NCBI GenBank assembly: GCA_035294245.1
Contig: DATGLG010000020.1
Coordinates: forward strand, 1 to 64,000
From: DATGLG01 sp035294245
GTDB taxonomy: Bacteria > Pseudomonadota > Alphaproteobacteria > JACZXZ01
Length of the DNA: 64,000 bases
Reading direction: 5' to 3'
Made by a program: the position numbers and the translations under genes. Under the pieces are notes generated by a model that saw only the letters and a list, made by a program, of their open reading frames with translations, searched no databases and had not been told where the DNA came from. This document shows positions 33,579 to 42,110 of this stretch, piece by piece. Numbering within the stretch: position 1 is the stretch's first letter; every line of letters starts with the position of its first letter.

Positions 33579-33716
33579 ATGACGCTGCATAACGAGCTTT
33601 ATCTCGCCCTGGTCATTATAGCCTTTCTGGTGTTCACGCTCAGCCTCGCCTATTGCGCATTCGACGAGGCCCGCAAGCGCCAGCGGGACGAAGCCCAAGA
33701 CAACAATCAGCCATAG
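33579..33716 (+). CDS. 45-residue single-helix membrane peptide
   Basis: ATG at 33579, with GGAG at 33568-33571 seven bases upstream. The product starts MTLHNELYLALVIIAFLVF and is one membrane helix (about residues 7-27), then a charged cytoplasmic tail (FDEARKRQRDEAQDNNQP). The positive-inside pattern and good ribosome site favour a real gene. It lies 208 bases behind the small periplasmic protein gene on the same strand. The function is unknown. Confidence 0.6.
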   Translation: MTLHNELYLALVIIAFLVFTLSLAYCAFDEARKRQRDEAQDNNQP

Positions 33717-33804
33717 AAATTTAGAGCTTCGACGGAGGAGCCCCATGGCTCCGCGGAAAAGGCGCGCGCAGAGATGATGGGCATCGCGTTCCGCGGGCTC
33801 TGCG

Positions 33805-34866
33805 CTACCATTTCACAATACGCGTGAGAGGCTTCTCCGCTCGAGTCTCGATTCCTCGCCGCCGGGCGCCCTCCTTCTCCGCCGTCAAGCCGGTGGCGAT
33901 CCTCGTGACCAGCACCCATTCGCTGATCTGCATGAAGCGAGGGGCGAGGAAGCGATAGCTCTCTCGCAACAATTCCTCATTCTCTTGCGAGGGCTCCAGC
34001 ACCGCTTTGTCCCACGCCTTGAACATGTCTTGCCAGGCCATCAGGCGACAGTAAAGGTCGTCGCGCGCCGCGCGGATATAGTCGATCTGGTTCTGGATGT
34101 TCTTGAGCACGGCTATGATTTCCGCCGTTTGAGCGTCGATCTCTTCGAATTTCCCCTTGAACTCTCGGTGCGCCAATCCGGCCAGGCGCGCCACGGGGTC
34201 GGCGATTTCCAGAACCGTGCGCTCCTTGCCGAACAGGCGGCGAAGGATTTGCGACTTGCGCTCGACATTCGCGAGCTGCTGGGCCATTTCGCGAAGTGCC
34301 TCGATATAGGCCAGCTCGTTGCTGAGGGTCTCGATCAGCGCGACCACATCCTCTCTGCGCTCGCGGCCGAGCCCGAGGCGCTGGGCGGCCTCTCCGAACG
34401 CCTCATTGACCTTTCGCTTGGTGGTAGGGTCCTCCGCGACCCGCAGCAATTCCTCGGGGTTGGTGATGACGTGCTCGTCTCCGGCGATCCAGCTTACGAG
34501 CTGCAGCGTGAGCCGGTGATAGGCGATCTCGCGATGGCGCGCCGACAGCTCCCACGATGCTTCCCGCGTGAGCACCTCCTTGGGGATAGGGTCGCCCATG
34601 CGCAGGGCCTTTACGAAGGTAAGGCCCTTCGCCACCAGCTCGAGCATCTGGCCGTCGGGGGAATCGTCCGCGATTGCGAATTCCGACTTGATGCCGAGAA
34701 AGCCGAGCGCGACATCCTGGTCGCCGAGCTTGATCGTCGCCACGGGCTCGGTCGTGAGTTCCGGGATATGGAAATAAATGTCTGGAAACGATTTGAAGAA
34801 GCGATGCTCGAAGACGACGACCCCGCCCGGCGCCGCTCCCGCCGCCTCCTTCGCCGCAGTCGACAT
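33805..34866 (-). CDS. Hypothetical cytoplasmic protein with coiled-coil segments
   Basis: The 353-residue protein has no signal peptide or membrane helix. An N-terminal globular part (residues 15-90) contains FEHRFFKSFPDIYFHIPELT. The middle and C-terminal parts (about 110-330) are strongly helical, with heptad-like stretches around EALREMAQQLANVERKSQIL and AEIIAVLKNIQNQIDYIRAA, and repeated Trp/Arg-rich helices. I do not recognise the family. It is divergent from the Sel1-repeat gene. A structural or scaffold role is possible but cannot be shown. Confidence 0.7.
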   Translation of the reverse strand: MSTAAKEAAGAAPGGVVVFEHRFFKSFPDIYFHIPELTTEPVATIKLGDQDVALGFLGIKSEFAIADDSPDGQMLELVAKGLTFVKALRMGDPIPKEVLTREASWELSARHREIAYHRLTLQLVSWIAGDEHVITNPEELLRVAEDPTTKRKVNEAFGEAAQRLGLGRERREDVVALIETLSNELAYIEALREMAQQLANVERKSQILRRLFGKERTVLEIADPVARLAGLAHREFKGKFEEIDAQTAEIIAVLKNIQNQIDYIRAARDDLYCRLMAWQDMFKAWDKAVLEPSQENEELLRESYRFLAPRFMQISEWVLVTRIATGLTAEKEGARRRGIETRAEKPLTRIVKW

Positions 34867-35284
34867 GAGACCAATGACCTCCGTGGCGCGCCGGGGTCAC
34901 GGTGAGTGCTCATGCCCTTGACGCCGGCGTGCGCGTGTGCGCGCCATGAAAGTAAGATGCGGACGGTGTAGAAAATCTTACTGCTCACGGGGCCGACGCT
35001 CGGGATCGCCTGCGCGGGCATCGGCTCCATCCGCCACCGGAAGGCGGTGATGCTCGCCGGCGAGATGCCGTCGCCTGCCAAGTCGTCGCCTGTCTGAGCA
35101 TGGCGCCCAGAAAGCTCTATCGGACGAGCGGCATTAACCTTAATGCATGCGGAGATATGCTTCCCGCCCGGATCCGCTTATTGTATCAGCTCGTGCTCAT
35201 CGCCGCTCGGGCGGACGGTTTGGGTCTGCCCTTCACCAGGTTCGATACCCAGCGAGGCTCTCTCACTTGTCGCCGCAGAAGCAA
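34867..35284. other. Divergent intergenic region with two inverted repeats
   Basis: These 418 bases hold no convincing gene. AGTAAGAT (34951-34958) is repeated in inverted form at 34975-34982, nearer the minus-strand gene. GCATTAA-CC-TTAATGC lies at 35131-35146, nearer the Sel1-repeat gene. Open frames that cross the region overlap real genes and look spurious. Confidence 0.5.
35131..35146. promoter_or_regulatory. 16-base palindrome GCATTAACCTTAATGC
   Basis: Seven-base perfect arms around a CC centre, about 140 bases ahead of the Sel1-repeat gene start. It contains TTAACC, the half-site of the alphaproteobacterial cell-cycle regulator CtrA, but not the full TTAA-N7-TTAA spacing. An operator for an unknown regulator is equally likely. 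Confidence 0.4.
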
Positions 35285-35980
35285 ATGACGATGGAAGAAA
35301 CGAAACCCGAACTGGCGCAGGCGCTGGAGTGGATCAAGCGCGCCGCCGAGAACGGCTATGCCGATGCCCAGTTCGAGCTTGGCCGGGCCTGCGAAGACGG
35401 GCGCGGTGTCCCGCAGAATTGGGCGCAGGCGGCGAACTGGTATCGCAAGGCGGCGGAGCAGGGGCATGCGCGCGCCCAATGCGCGCTGGCGCTGCTGATC
35501 GAGCTCGGGCGCTGCCCGCCCAGTGCCGCCGGTGAATCGATCAAATGGTTCCGCAGCGCCGCGGCCCAGGGTTATGCCGAGGCCGAATATCAGCTCGCTT
35601 TGCTGCACGCCAAGGGCTTGGCCGGCGAGCAGCAATTTGCCGAGGCGGCCGAATGGTACCAGCGCGCCGCCGAGCAGGGGCATGCGCGGGCGCAGATGGG
35701 CCTCGGCAGCCTGTACTTTCTCGGCCTCGGCGTGCTTCAGGACTATGTCCAGGCGCATATGTGGCTCAACCTCGCCGCCGCATCGTTGCCGCGAGGGCGG
35801 GAGCTCGACCAGGCGCTTGAGCTGCGCAATCGGGTCGGCAAGCTCTTGGGACCCGAGGCCCTGGTCGAAGCGCATCGCCTTGCCCGGGCCTGGCAGGCGA
35901 GGCATCGAACCGCCACGGCCGCTGGGCTCGACCCTGTGGAACGCGCGGCCGCCGCATTGCAGGACTCCAAAGCCACGTGA
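35285..35980 (+). CDS. Sel1-repeat (SLR/TPR-like) protein
   Basis: The 231-residue protein contains about four Sel1-like repeats between residues 9 and 165, e.g. NWYRKAAEQGHARAQCALAL, WFRSAAAQGYAEAEYQLALL and WYQRAAEQGHARAQMGLGSL. Each is a 36-residue helix pair that forms a protein-binding superhelix. No signal peptide is seen from the chosen start, so it is likely cytoplasmic; in-frame codons upstream to 35147 do not look like protein. Such proteins usually act as adaptors in signalling or envelope stress. The gene before the histidine kinase makes a signalling link conceivable. Confidence 0.8.
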   Translation: MTMEETKPELAQALEWIKRAAENGYADAQFELGRACEDGRGVPQNWAQAANWYRKAAEQGHARAQCALALLIELGRCPPSAAGESIKWFRSAAAQGYAEAEYQLALLHAKGLAGEQQFAEAAEWYQRAAEQGHARAQMGLGSLYFLGLGVLQDYVQAHMWLNLAAASLPRGRELDQALELRNRVGKLLGPEALVEAHRLARAWQARHRTATAAGLDPVERAAAALQDSKAT

Positions 35981-36019
35981 AGATGGTTTGAGATTCTGCT
36001 CGATTCATCAGGCTGTTGC

Positions 36020-36047
36020 TTGACAAGGTTAACAAATCCTCTAAGCT
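36020..36047 (+). promoter_or_regulatory. Candidate promoter of the histidine kinase gene
   Basis: A perfect -35 TTGACA lies at 36020-36025. The best -10, TAAGCT at 36042-36047 (16-base spacing), is weak. GGTTAAC between them resembles part of a CtrA box. The site is about 130 bases upstream of the kinase start. Confidence 0.4.
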
Positions 36048-36179
36048 TCGACTCGGCTCCGATGGCGCCGGCGAGGTGTTGGGGCGTTTCAGGCCTCCGC
36101 CAGCGCGTGGATTGAAGCGGCCTCCGATCGTCGGATCCGCAGTGGTCTTTCGGTCATTGCAGATGCGGAGAGCCGGTCG

Positions 36180-37865
36180 ATGACGGGGGGCAAAGTGTTT
36201 CCAAAGCTCGTCGACATGGAAGGGTTGCCGGCTCCCAATGAGGGGGAAAAGGCGGGGTCGGCTGGGACTCTGCTCTTCAACGCATCTAGCGGCGGACCGG
36301 CGGTTGTGCCGGCCTCGGCGGACAGCATGGTCCTCGAGCCTCTCTGCGCGGCTCTTTTCAGCATGGATCTGCCCTACTACGTCGCCGGGCCGGACGGCCG
36401 GCTGCGCCATGCCAATCTGGCGTTCCAGGCGCTGCTGGGGTCTGGGGGAGGCTGCGCGCCCGGACAGCCGATGAGCAGCTTGCCGCCGGTTGCCGGCCTT
36501 TACGAGCGGGCTTTGGCCGGCGAGCCTGAGGTGCGGGCGGCGCAAAGCTTCATCGTGCAAGGTCAGCTACGCCATTTCCTGGGCCGCCATCGTCGCGTCG
36601 TCGACGCCGGCGGTGCCGCTGCCGGGGTCGTGGGGCTTTATGTCGACGTCACGGAGCAGCATCGGGTCGAGCAGCGCGCGGGCGAGCTTGAGGAGCGGCT
36701 AAACGACATTGCGCGCTCGGTTTCCGATTGGGTGTGGGAAACCGACGCCAACATGAATCTGACCTATGCGTCCCTGTCGATCGCCAAGGTACTCGGCTTG
36801 CCGCCGCAGCTCCTGCGGGGGAAATACCTTCTCGGCTTCGGCTGCTTCGAGGACGTCGCCTTCGAGATGCAGCCGGTGACCGATCTCATCGCGGCGCGGA
36901 TTCCCTTCCGCAACCGCCGCTTCGTCGTGAAGCGGACCGAGCACGGCGGCCCGACCTATGTCCAGCTCAGCGGCGTTCCCATATTCGATCTCCAGAGCGG
37001 CCGCTTCACCGGATATCGGGGCACGGGGACCGATGTCACCGCTGCCGTGGCGGCCGAGGAGGAGCGGGTGCGCAGCCGAGTCGCCCTCGAGCGCGCCCAT
37101 GACGAGCTCAAGCGCAAGAGTCGCAACCTCGAGCTTGCACTCGAGCAGGCGCGTGTCGCCGTCAATGCCAAGAGCCAGTTCCTTGCGCGCATGAGCCATG
37201 AGCTGCGCACGCCGCTCAACGCCATCATTGGCTTTTCCGAGACGGCGAGCCTGCGGATCTTCGGTGCGATCAACGACCGCTACGCGGATTATTTTTCCAG
37301 CATTCTCCGCGCCGGCCGTCACTTGCTGACGCTCATCGAGGACGTGCTCGATGCGACGCGCATCGAATCCGGCAAGCTGCGGGTCGAGCCCAAGGTCGTT
37401 CGGATCGCCGAGATCGCCGCGAGCGCCCGCGGCTTCGTCGAGCAGCGGGCCGCGACGAAAGGCCTCACCCTCGACCCGGTGACGATCCCGGAAGACTGGG
37501 AGATCTGGGCGGATCCCGTGCGCACGCAGCAGGTTCTGGTCAATCTCCTCGACAACGCGGTGAAATTCACCAAGCCAGGCGGTCGAATCAGCATCCATGG
37601 CCAGCGGCGAAGCGACGGCATAATCGACATCGCCGTCTCCGATACGGGCATCGGCATCCCGCCGGATCAGCTCGACCTCGTCTTCGACCATTTCCACCAG
37701 GTCCAGGAGAGCAGCCTGCAAGCGAGCGAGGGCGGCTTGGGCCTGGGCCTGGCCATTTCTCGACAGCTCGCCCGCATGATGGGCGGGGATATTCGCGTCG
37801 AGAGTGAACTCGGTCGAGGCTCGCGCTTCACCCTCACGCTGCCCAGCCGCGAGCATCTCGGTTAG
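36180..37865 (+). CDS. PAS-domain sensor histidine kinase
   Basis: The 561-residue protein has no membrane helix, so it is probably a cytoplasmic sensor. Two PAS-like domains fill about residues 60-165 and 175-290. A coiled-coil linker (ARVRSRVALERAHDELKRKSRN region) leads to the HisKA domain with SHELRTPLNAIIGFSE; the phosphorylated His is His340. The ATPase domain has the N-box NLLDNAVKFTKPGG and the G-boxes SDTGIGIPPDQLDLVF and GGLGLGLAISRQLA. No response regulator gene is adjacent, so it is an orphan kinase here. Its architecture resembles PleC/DivJ-like kinases, but that is not proven. Confidence 0.92.
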   Translation: MTGGKVFPKLVDMEGLPAPNEGEKAGSAGTLLFNASSGGPAVVPASADSMVLEPLCAALFSMDLPYYVAGPDGRLRHANLAFQALLGSGGGCAPGQPMSSLPPVAGLYERALAGEPEVRAAQSFIVQGQLRHFLGRHRRVVDAGGAAAGVVGLYVDVTEQHRVEQRAGELEERLNDIARSVSDWVWETDANMNLTYASLSIAKVLGLPPQLLRGKYLLGFGCFEDVAFEMQPVTDLIAARIPFRNRRFVVKRTEHGGPTYVQLSGVPIFDLQSGRFTGYRGTGTDVTAAVAAEEERVRSRVALERAHDELKRKSRNLELALEQARVAVNAKSQFLARMSHELRTPLNAIIGFSETASLRIFGAINDRYADYFSSILRAGRHLLTLIEDVLDATRIESGKLRVEPKVVRIAEIAASARGFVEQRAATKGLTLDPVTIPEDWEIWADPVRTQQVLVNLLDNAVKFTKPGGRISIHGQRRSDGIIDIAVSDTGIGIPPDQLDLVFDHFHQVQESSLQASEGGLGLGLAISRQLARMMGGDIRVESELGRGSRFTLTLPSREHLG

Positions 37866-37993
37866 ATAGAATATCCGGTTAAACACAATATTCACGCGCT
37901 TCGGCTTGCCAGCCTCAACGGACGCCGGTACAAGCGATACGCCGTCGGCGCTTGCCTTCGGCTCCACGATTCGGGATTGAGCCGAGGTGTTCC

Positions 37994-38830
37994 TTGTCAG
38001 CGCTGCAAGCCATTCTCTTCGCCATTCTCCAAGGCGTGACCGAGCTCTTCCCCGTGAGCAGCCTTGGTCACGCAGTCGTGCTTCCCGCGCTCCTCGGATG
38101 GAAGGTCGATCAGCGCGCCCATGACTTTCTGCCGTTCCTCGTCGTCCTCCATGTCGGCACCGCTGCGGCCCTTCTGCTCTATTTCTGGCGGGAGTGGATC
38201 GACATTGCGCTAGCGCTGCTGGGCCGCGGCGAGCGCACGGCCCGGCAGGCTCATCTGCGCCTTTTCTGGCTCATCGTCATCGGTACCATCCCCGCCGTCA
38301 TCGTTGGCTTCGCCCTGGAGAAGCCGCTGCGCGCGTTGTTCGGAACGCCGGTGATCGCCGCCGCTTTCCTGATCGTGAACGGGGTCGTGCTCTTCACCGC
38401 CGAGCGACTCAAGCGCCGCAGCGGCGCAGGCCTCGATGCCCTCACCTGGCGGAGCGCGCTCATCATCGGCGTCTTCCAATGCGCGGCCCTCATCCCGGGC
38501 ATTTCACGGTCGGGCGCGACGATGGTGGGCGGCCTTCTCGCCGGGCTCCATCACAAGGAGGCCGCGCGCTTCTCCTTTCTCCTCGCGACGCCCATCATTC
38601 TTGGCGCGGCGGTCCTCGAAGTGCCCAAGCTGCTGCGCGACGGCCCAGTCGGGAACGGCCTCGGGGGCGTCGCTGTCGCCGCCGGCGTCACGGCCGGGAT
38701 CACCGCCTATCTCAGCATCGCCTTTCTCATGCGCTATTTCGGCAAGCACGATTTCGAGGCGCTCGATCCCTTCGCCTATTACTGCGCGGCGGCGGGGATC
38801 GTCTCGCTGGGCCTCCTGTGGCTCCTCTGA
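37994..38830 (+). CDS. uppP: Undecaprenyl-diphosphate phosphatase (BacA/UppP)
   Basis: The 278-residue membrane enzyme dephosphorylates undecaprenyl pyrophosphate so that the lipid carrier can be reused in wall synthesis. From a TTG at 37994 the length fits the family; a start at 37952 adds unlikely residues. The two signature motifs are seen: GVTELFPVSSLGHAVVLP near residue 13 (variant of EFLPVSSTGH) and PGISRSGATMVGGLLAG near residue 164 with the catalytic Ser/Arg. About eight membrane segments are predicted. Confidence 0.9.
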   Translation: MSALQAILFAILQGVTELFPVSSLGHAVVLPALLGWKVDQRAHDFLPFLVVLHVGTAAALLLYFWREWIDIALALLGRGERTARQAHLRLFWLIVIGTIPAVIVGFALEKPLRALFGTPVIAAAFLIVNGVVLFTAERLKRRSGAGLDALTWRSALIIGVFQCAALIPGISRSGATMVGGLLAGLHHKEAARFSFLLATPIILGAAVLEVPKLLRDGPVGNGLGGVAVAAGVTAGITAYLSIAFLMRYFGKHDFEALDPFAYYCAAAGIVSLGLLWLL

Positions 38831-38900
38831 GATCTGCTCTGCCGGTCAAGGGGACGCCCCGTCAGTCCTGACATCGCGAGCTTTATGCATGGAGAGGGTG

Positions 38901-39632
38901 ATGAGCGAGGAGCTTCGCCAGGCACGCATTGATCTTGCCGCCGCCTTGCGGCTCGCGGCCCGTTTCGGCCTCCATGAAGGCATCTGCAATCATTTCAGCT
39001 ATATGGTGCCGGGCGCCGACGACCGCTTCCTCATCAATCCCCAGGGTCATCATTGGTCGGAGATCCGAGCGAGCGATCTTTTGCTCGTCGACCGTGACGG
39101 CAGGCTGATCGAAGGCGCCGCGCAGCCCGAGCCTACGGCCTTCTATATTCACTGGCGGATTCATCGCGGACTGCCCCAAGCGCGCGCCGTGCTCCATACC
39201 CATATGCCCTACGCCACCGCCATCACCACGCTTGAGGACGGGCGGCTCGAGCCGATCAGCCAGACGGCGATCGGCTTCCATGACCGCATCGCGTATGACG
39301 ACGATTATAACGGCCTCGCGCTCGACGAGGCCGAAGGCGACCGCATGATGCGCGCGCTCGGCAACAAGAGCATCCTGTTCCTCGCCAATCACGGCGTCAT
39401 GGTGACGGGCCGCGACATGCATTGCGCCTTCGACGACCTCTATTACCTCGAGCGCGCGAGCCAGCTTCAATGGCTCGCGATGTCCACCGGCCGCAAGCTG
39501 CGCCGCGTCCCGGACGAGGTCGTGCGCAAGACGGCACAGCAATTCATCCGGCAGGGCAACTCGCAGGCGCGCCCCCATTTCGAGGCGCTCAAGCGCCTCC
39601 TCGACCGCGAGGAGCCGGACTACAAGAGCTAG
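38901..39632 (+). CDS. Class II aldolase/adducin-family protein
   Basis: The 243-residue protein has the metal-binding motif AVLHTHMPYATAIT near residue 97, and ANHGVMVTGRDMHCAFDDLYY later with the third His, as in fuculose-phosphate aldolase relatives. The ATG at 38901 is preceded by GGAGAG; an ATG at 38889 would add four residues. Members act as aldolases, epimerases or decarboxylases. The stop overlaps the stop of the SDR gene on the opposite strand within a CTAG, leaving no room for a terminator. Confidence 0.87.
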   Translation: MSEELRQARIDLAAALRLAARFGLHEGICNHFSYMVPGADDRFLINPQGHHWSEIRASDLLLVDRDGRLIEGAAQPEPTAFYIHWRIHRGLPQARAVLHTHMPYATAITTLEDGRLEPISQTAIGFHDRIAYDDDYNGLALDEAEGDRMMRALGNKSILFLANHGVMVTGRDMHCAFDDLYYLERASQLQWLAMSTGRKLRRVPDEVVRKTAQQFIRQGNSQARPHFEALKRLLDREEPDYKS

Positions 39633-40360
39633 CCGGTCATCAAGGCGCCGCCATTGACCTGGAGGATGGCGCCGTTGGTGAAGCCGGCCTCGGGGCTCGA
39701 GAGGTAACGGATGGCGTGCACCACCTCCGACATGGTGCCGAGCCGACGGGTGGGGTTGCCCCTGACAAGCCTCTCTCTCTGCGCCTCGCTGAACGCGCCC
39801 GCCATGCGGCCCTCGAGCACGAAGGGGGCGACGGCGTTGCAGGTGATGCCGTAGCGCGCGCCGGCGAGGGCGTAGCTCTTGGTCAGCGCATGGACGCCGG
39901 CCTTGGAGGCGCCATAGGCGGGGTGCGGCCCGACGCCGCCGACCTGACCCGAAATCGAGCCGATATTCACGATCCGGCCGCCGCTGCGAGCCTTGAGCAT
40001 CGCGAGGGCCGCGGCGCATCCGTAAAAGCAGCCTGTCAAATTTACGGCAATGATCCGGTCCCAGATCGCAGGGTCCGCCTCCTCGATGGGCTCCACGGCG
40101 ACAATCCCGGCGCCGTTCACCCAGGCCCATAGGGTGGTCTCGGTCGCAGCGCGGCGGGCGAGCGCGAAAACCGCCGTACGATCGGTGACGTCGAGCGTGA
40201 CGTCGATGAGGCCGGGCCGCGGCTGGATCGGGGCGATATCCGCGCCGTAGACCCGATAGCCGTCGGCAAGAAAGCTGTCCGCGACGGCGCCCCCGAGGTC
40301 TCCCGCCGCACCGGTGACGACGACCCCGCGAAGTTCGCCACCTGTTCCCGGCTCCATCAT
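39629..40360 (-). CDS. Short-chain dehydrogenase/reductase
   Basis: The 243-residue NAD(P)-dependent SDR starts at the first of two ATGs at 40360, five bases after AGGAGG. The cofactor motif is VVVTGAAGDLGGAVADSFLADG near residue 12. The active-site triplet is Ser in NIGSISGQVGG, and Tyr/Lys in AYGASKAGVHALTKS. The C-terminus NGAILQVNGGALMTG is typical. The substrate is unknown. It is divergent from the hsp20 gene and converges with the class II aldolase gene. Confidence 0.9.
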   Translation of the reverse strand: MMEPGTGGELRGVVVTGAAGDLGGAVADSFLADGYRVYGADIAPIQPRPGLIDVTLDVTDRTAVFALARRAATETTLWAWVNGAGIVAVEPIEEADPAIWDRIIAVNLTGCFYGCAAALAMLKARSGGRIVNIGSISGQVGGVGPHPAYGASKAGVHALTKSYALAGARYGITCNAVAPFVLEGRMAGAFSEAQRERLVRGNPTRRLGTMSEVVHAIRYLSSPEAGFTNGAILQVNGGALMTG

Positions 40361-40500
40361 CTCTGCCTCCTCGCCTCCGTCGAGTCGACCCAAAGTGCGC
40401 CGCTGCGCATTGCACGCCGCGCCCGGCGTCCTACTTAGAATACAAGGAGCGCGGAAGAGATGGGCGCGAAGTCATCACCCGAGCAAGAGGAGGATAGACC

Positions 40501-41052
40501 ATGGAACGCGGCAGACAGGTTCCCGTGGAAAAGACCGGCACGCCGGCGCCCCAGGCGCCGAGCGGCGCGCACCCGCTCGTCAGCTTGAGAGGAGAGATCG
40601 ATCGTCTGTTCGACGATTTCTTCCGCGGCTGGCCGAGTCTCATGTCGTTTCCGAGCCGCCTGTTCGATTTCGATCCCTTCAGACGGTCGAGCGAGCCGCT
40701 CGCCACGACCTTTGGAACGCTGGCGCCGCGCGTGGATGTCGCCCAGACCGACCAAGGCTATGAGATCGAGGCCGAATTGCCGGGAATGGACGAGAAGGAC
40801 CTCAACGTGACGGTGAGCGATGGCGTCCTTACGATCAGAGGCGAGAAGAAGGCCGAGCGCGAAGAGAAGAAGAAGGATTATTACCTGAGCGAGCGCAGCT
40901 ATGGCACGCTGCAGCGCAGCTTCCGCCTGCCTGAGAGCGTGGACGCCGAGAAGATTTCGGCTGAATTCAAGAAAGGCGTCCTCACGATCTCCCTTCCCAA
41001 GAGCAAGGAAGCGAAGGAAAAGGAGCGGAAGATCACCATCAAGTCGGCATGA
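40501..41052 (+). CDS. Hsp20/alpha-crystallin small heat-shock protein
   Basis: The 183-residue chaperone holds unfolding proteins. A Pro/Ala-rich N-terminus (about 65 residues) precedes the alpha-crystallin domain, seen as PRVDVAQTDQGYEIEAELPG..KDLNVTVSDGVLTIRGE and ending in EFKKGVLTISLPKSKEAKEK with the conserved GVL motif. AGAGGAGGATAG precedes the ATG at 40501. I could not identify a convincing sigma-32 promoter or ROSE thermometer in the 140-base gap upstream. Confidence 0.92.
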   Translation: MERGRQVPVEKTGTPAPQAPSGAHPLVSLRGEIDRLFDDFFRGWPSLMSFPSRLFDFDPFRRSSEPLATTFGTLAPRVDVAQTDQGYEIEAELPGMDEKDLNVTVSDGVLTIRGEKKAEREEKKKDYYLSERSYGTLQRSFRLPESVDAEKISAEFKKGVLTISLPKSKEAKEKERKITIKSA

Positions 41053-41086
41053 CGATCGCCTTCGAGCTCATCTGCGTCGGTGACCC

Positions 41087-41112
41087 GAGGCGCCGTCCAC
41101 GGGCGGCGCCTC
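41087..41112. terminator. Hairpin between convergent hsp20 and speE genes
   Basis: GAGGCGCCG (41087-41095) pairs perfectly with CGGCGCCTC (41104-41112) around an eight-base loop. It lies 34 bases after the hsp20 stop and 31 bases after the spermidine synthase stop on the other strand. No T-run follows on either strand, so it may work with Rho or as a 3-prime-end protector. Confidence 0.55.
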
Positions 41113-41143
41113 TCGGTCATATGACGGTCTCGTCTTTGCGGCC

Positions 41144-41989
41144 TCAGCGGAGGCGCGCGCGCGCATAGTTGGGAAGGGCGAAGCAGGCCTGGTGGATCGC
41201 CGCGTTGTAGTACTTCGTTGCGAGCGCGGCGGCCTCGATGCGCCGCTCGATCTCGTGGACCGGCGTCGTGCGGTATCGCGGGTCCAGGCTTGCCCAGCCG
41301 AGCGTCATGAAGCCGCCGTAATAAGTCGGCACCGGCACCACGTAGAAGCTCACATCGGGGAAAACCGGCGTCAGGCGCTTCCAGCTCGTGCTCAGCTCCT
41401 CCGGCTGAAAAAAGGGCACGCCGTTCTGGGTGACCATGATGCCGCCCGGATTCATGCAACGCTTGCAGTTTCCATAGAACTCGGAGGTGAACAGCACCTC
41501 CCCGGGGCCGTGGGGATCGGTCGAATCCACCATGACGACATCGAAGCGCTCTTCCGTCTCGGCGACGAACGTCGCGCCGTCGGCGATGACGATCTCGGCG
41601 CGCGCATCCTCGAAGGCGGCACCCGGAATCGACGGCAGATATTTCTTTGAGAGCTCGATCACGTGAGGATCGATCTCGACCATCACGACCTGCTCGAGGC
41701 CGCGATGCTTGAGCACTTCCTCGAGCAAGCCCCCATCGCCGCCGCCGATGATGAGAGCGCGCTTGGCGGCGCCATGGGCGATGAGAGGAACATGCCCCAT
41801 CATCTCATGATAGAAGAACTCGTCGCCTTCGGTGGTCTGGATGACGCCGTCGAGCGCCAGCACGCGCCCCATCGCCTTGTTCTCGAAGATGACAAGATCC
41901 TGGTGCTCGGTCTTCTCGCGATGGATGATCCGCTCCACCTTGAAGCTCTGGCTCACCTCCGGATAGAGGGTTTCCCTGTACCAGTCCAT
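41144..41989 (-). CDS. speE: Spermidine synthase (polyamine aminopropyltransferase)
   Basis: The 281-residue enzyme transfers an aminopropyl group from decarboxylated SAM to putrescine. The SAM-like motif GGGDGGLLEEVLKH lies near residue 88. The catalytic Asp is in VDSTDPHGPGEVLF near residue 158, and YPEVSQSFKVERIIHREKTEHQ marks the N-terminal domain. Length is usual for the family. It lies 121 bases downstream of the hydratase gene on the same strand; the gap probably carries its own promoter. Confidence 0.92.
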   Translation of the reverse strand: MDWYRETLYPEVSQSFKVERIIHREKTEHQDLVIFENKAMGRVLALDGVIQTTEGDEFFYHEMMGHVPLIAHGAAKRALIIGGGDGGLLEEVLKHRGLEQVVMVEIDPHVIELSKKYLPSIPGAAFEDARAEIVIADGATFVAETEERFDVVMVDSTDPHGPGEVLFTSEFYGNCKRCMNPGGIMVTQNGVPFFQPEELSTSWKRLTPVFPDVSFYVVPVPTYYGGFMTLGWASLDPRYRTTPVHEIERRIEAAALATKYYNAAIHQACFALPNYARARLR

Positions 41990-42110
41990 GCCTGTCTATC
42001 CCGCTCCGCTGCGCCGTTCTCCGGGCCCGAACCGCGAGATCGAGCCGCGACGCGGCCTCTTACGGTGCGGCTTTGCGTGAATCAAGAGAAAAGGCCGAGG
42101 GTGCGTCGCA

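Noticed and set aside
38883..40415. 510-codon minus-strand frame over the aldolase and SDR genes
   Set aside because: It mixes two regions: a shifted frame of the SDR gene and the antisense of the aldolase gene; Arg-rich and without motifs.
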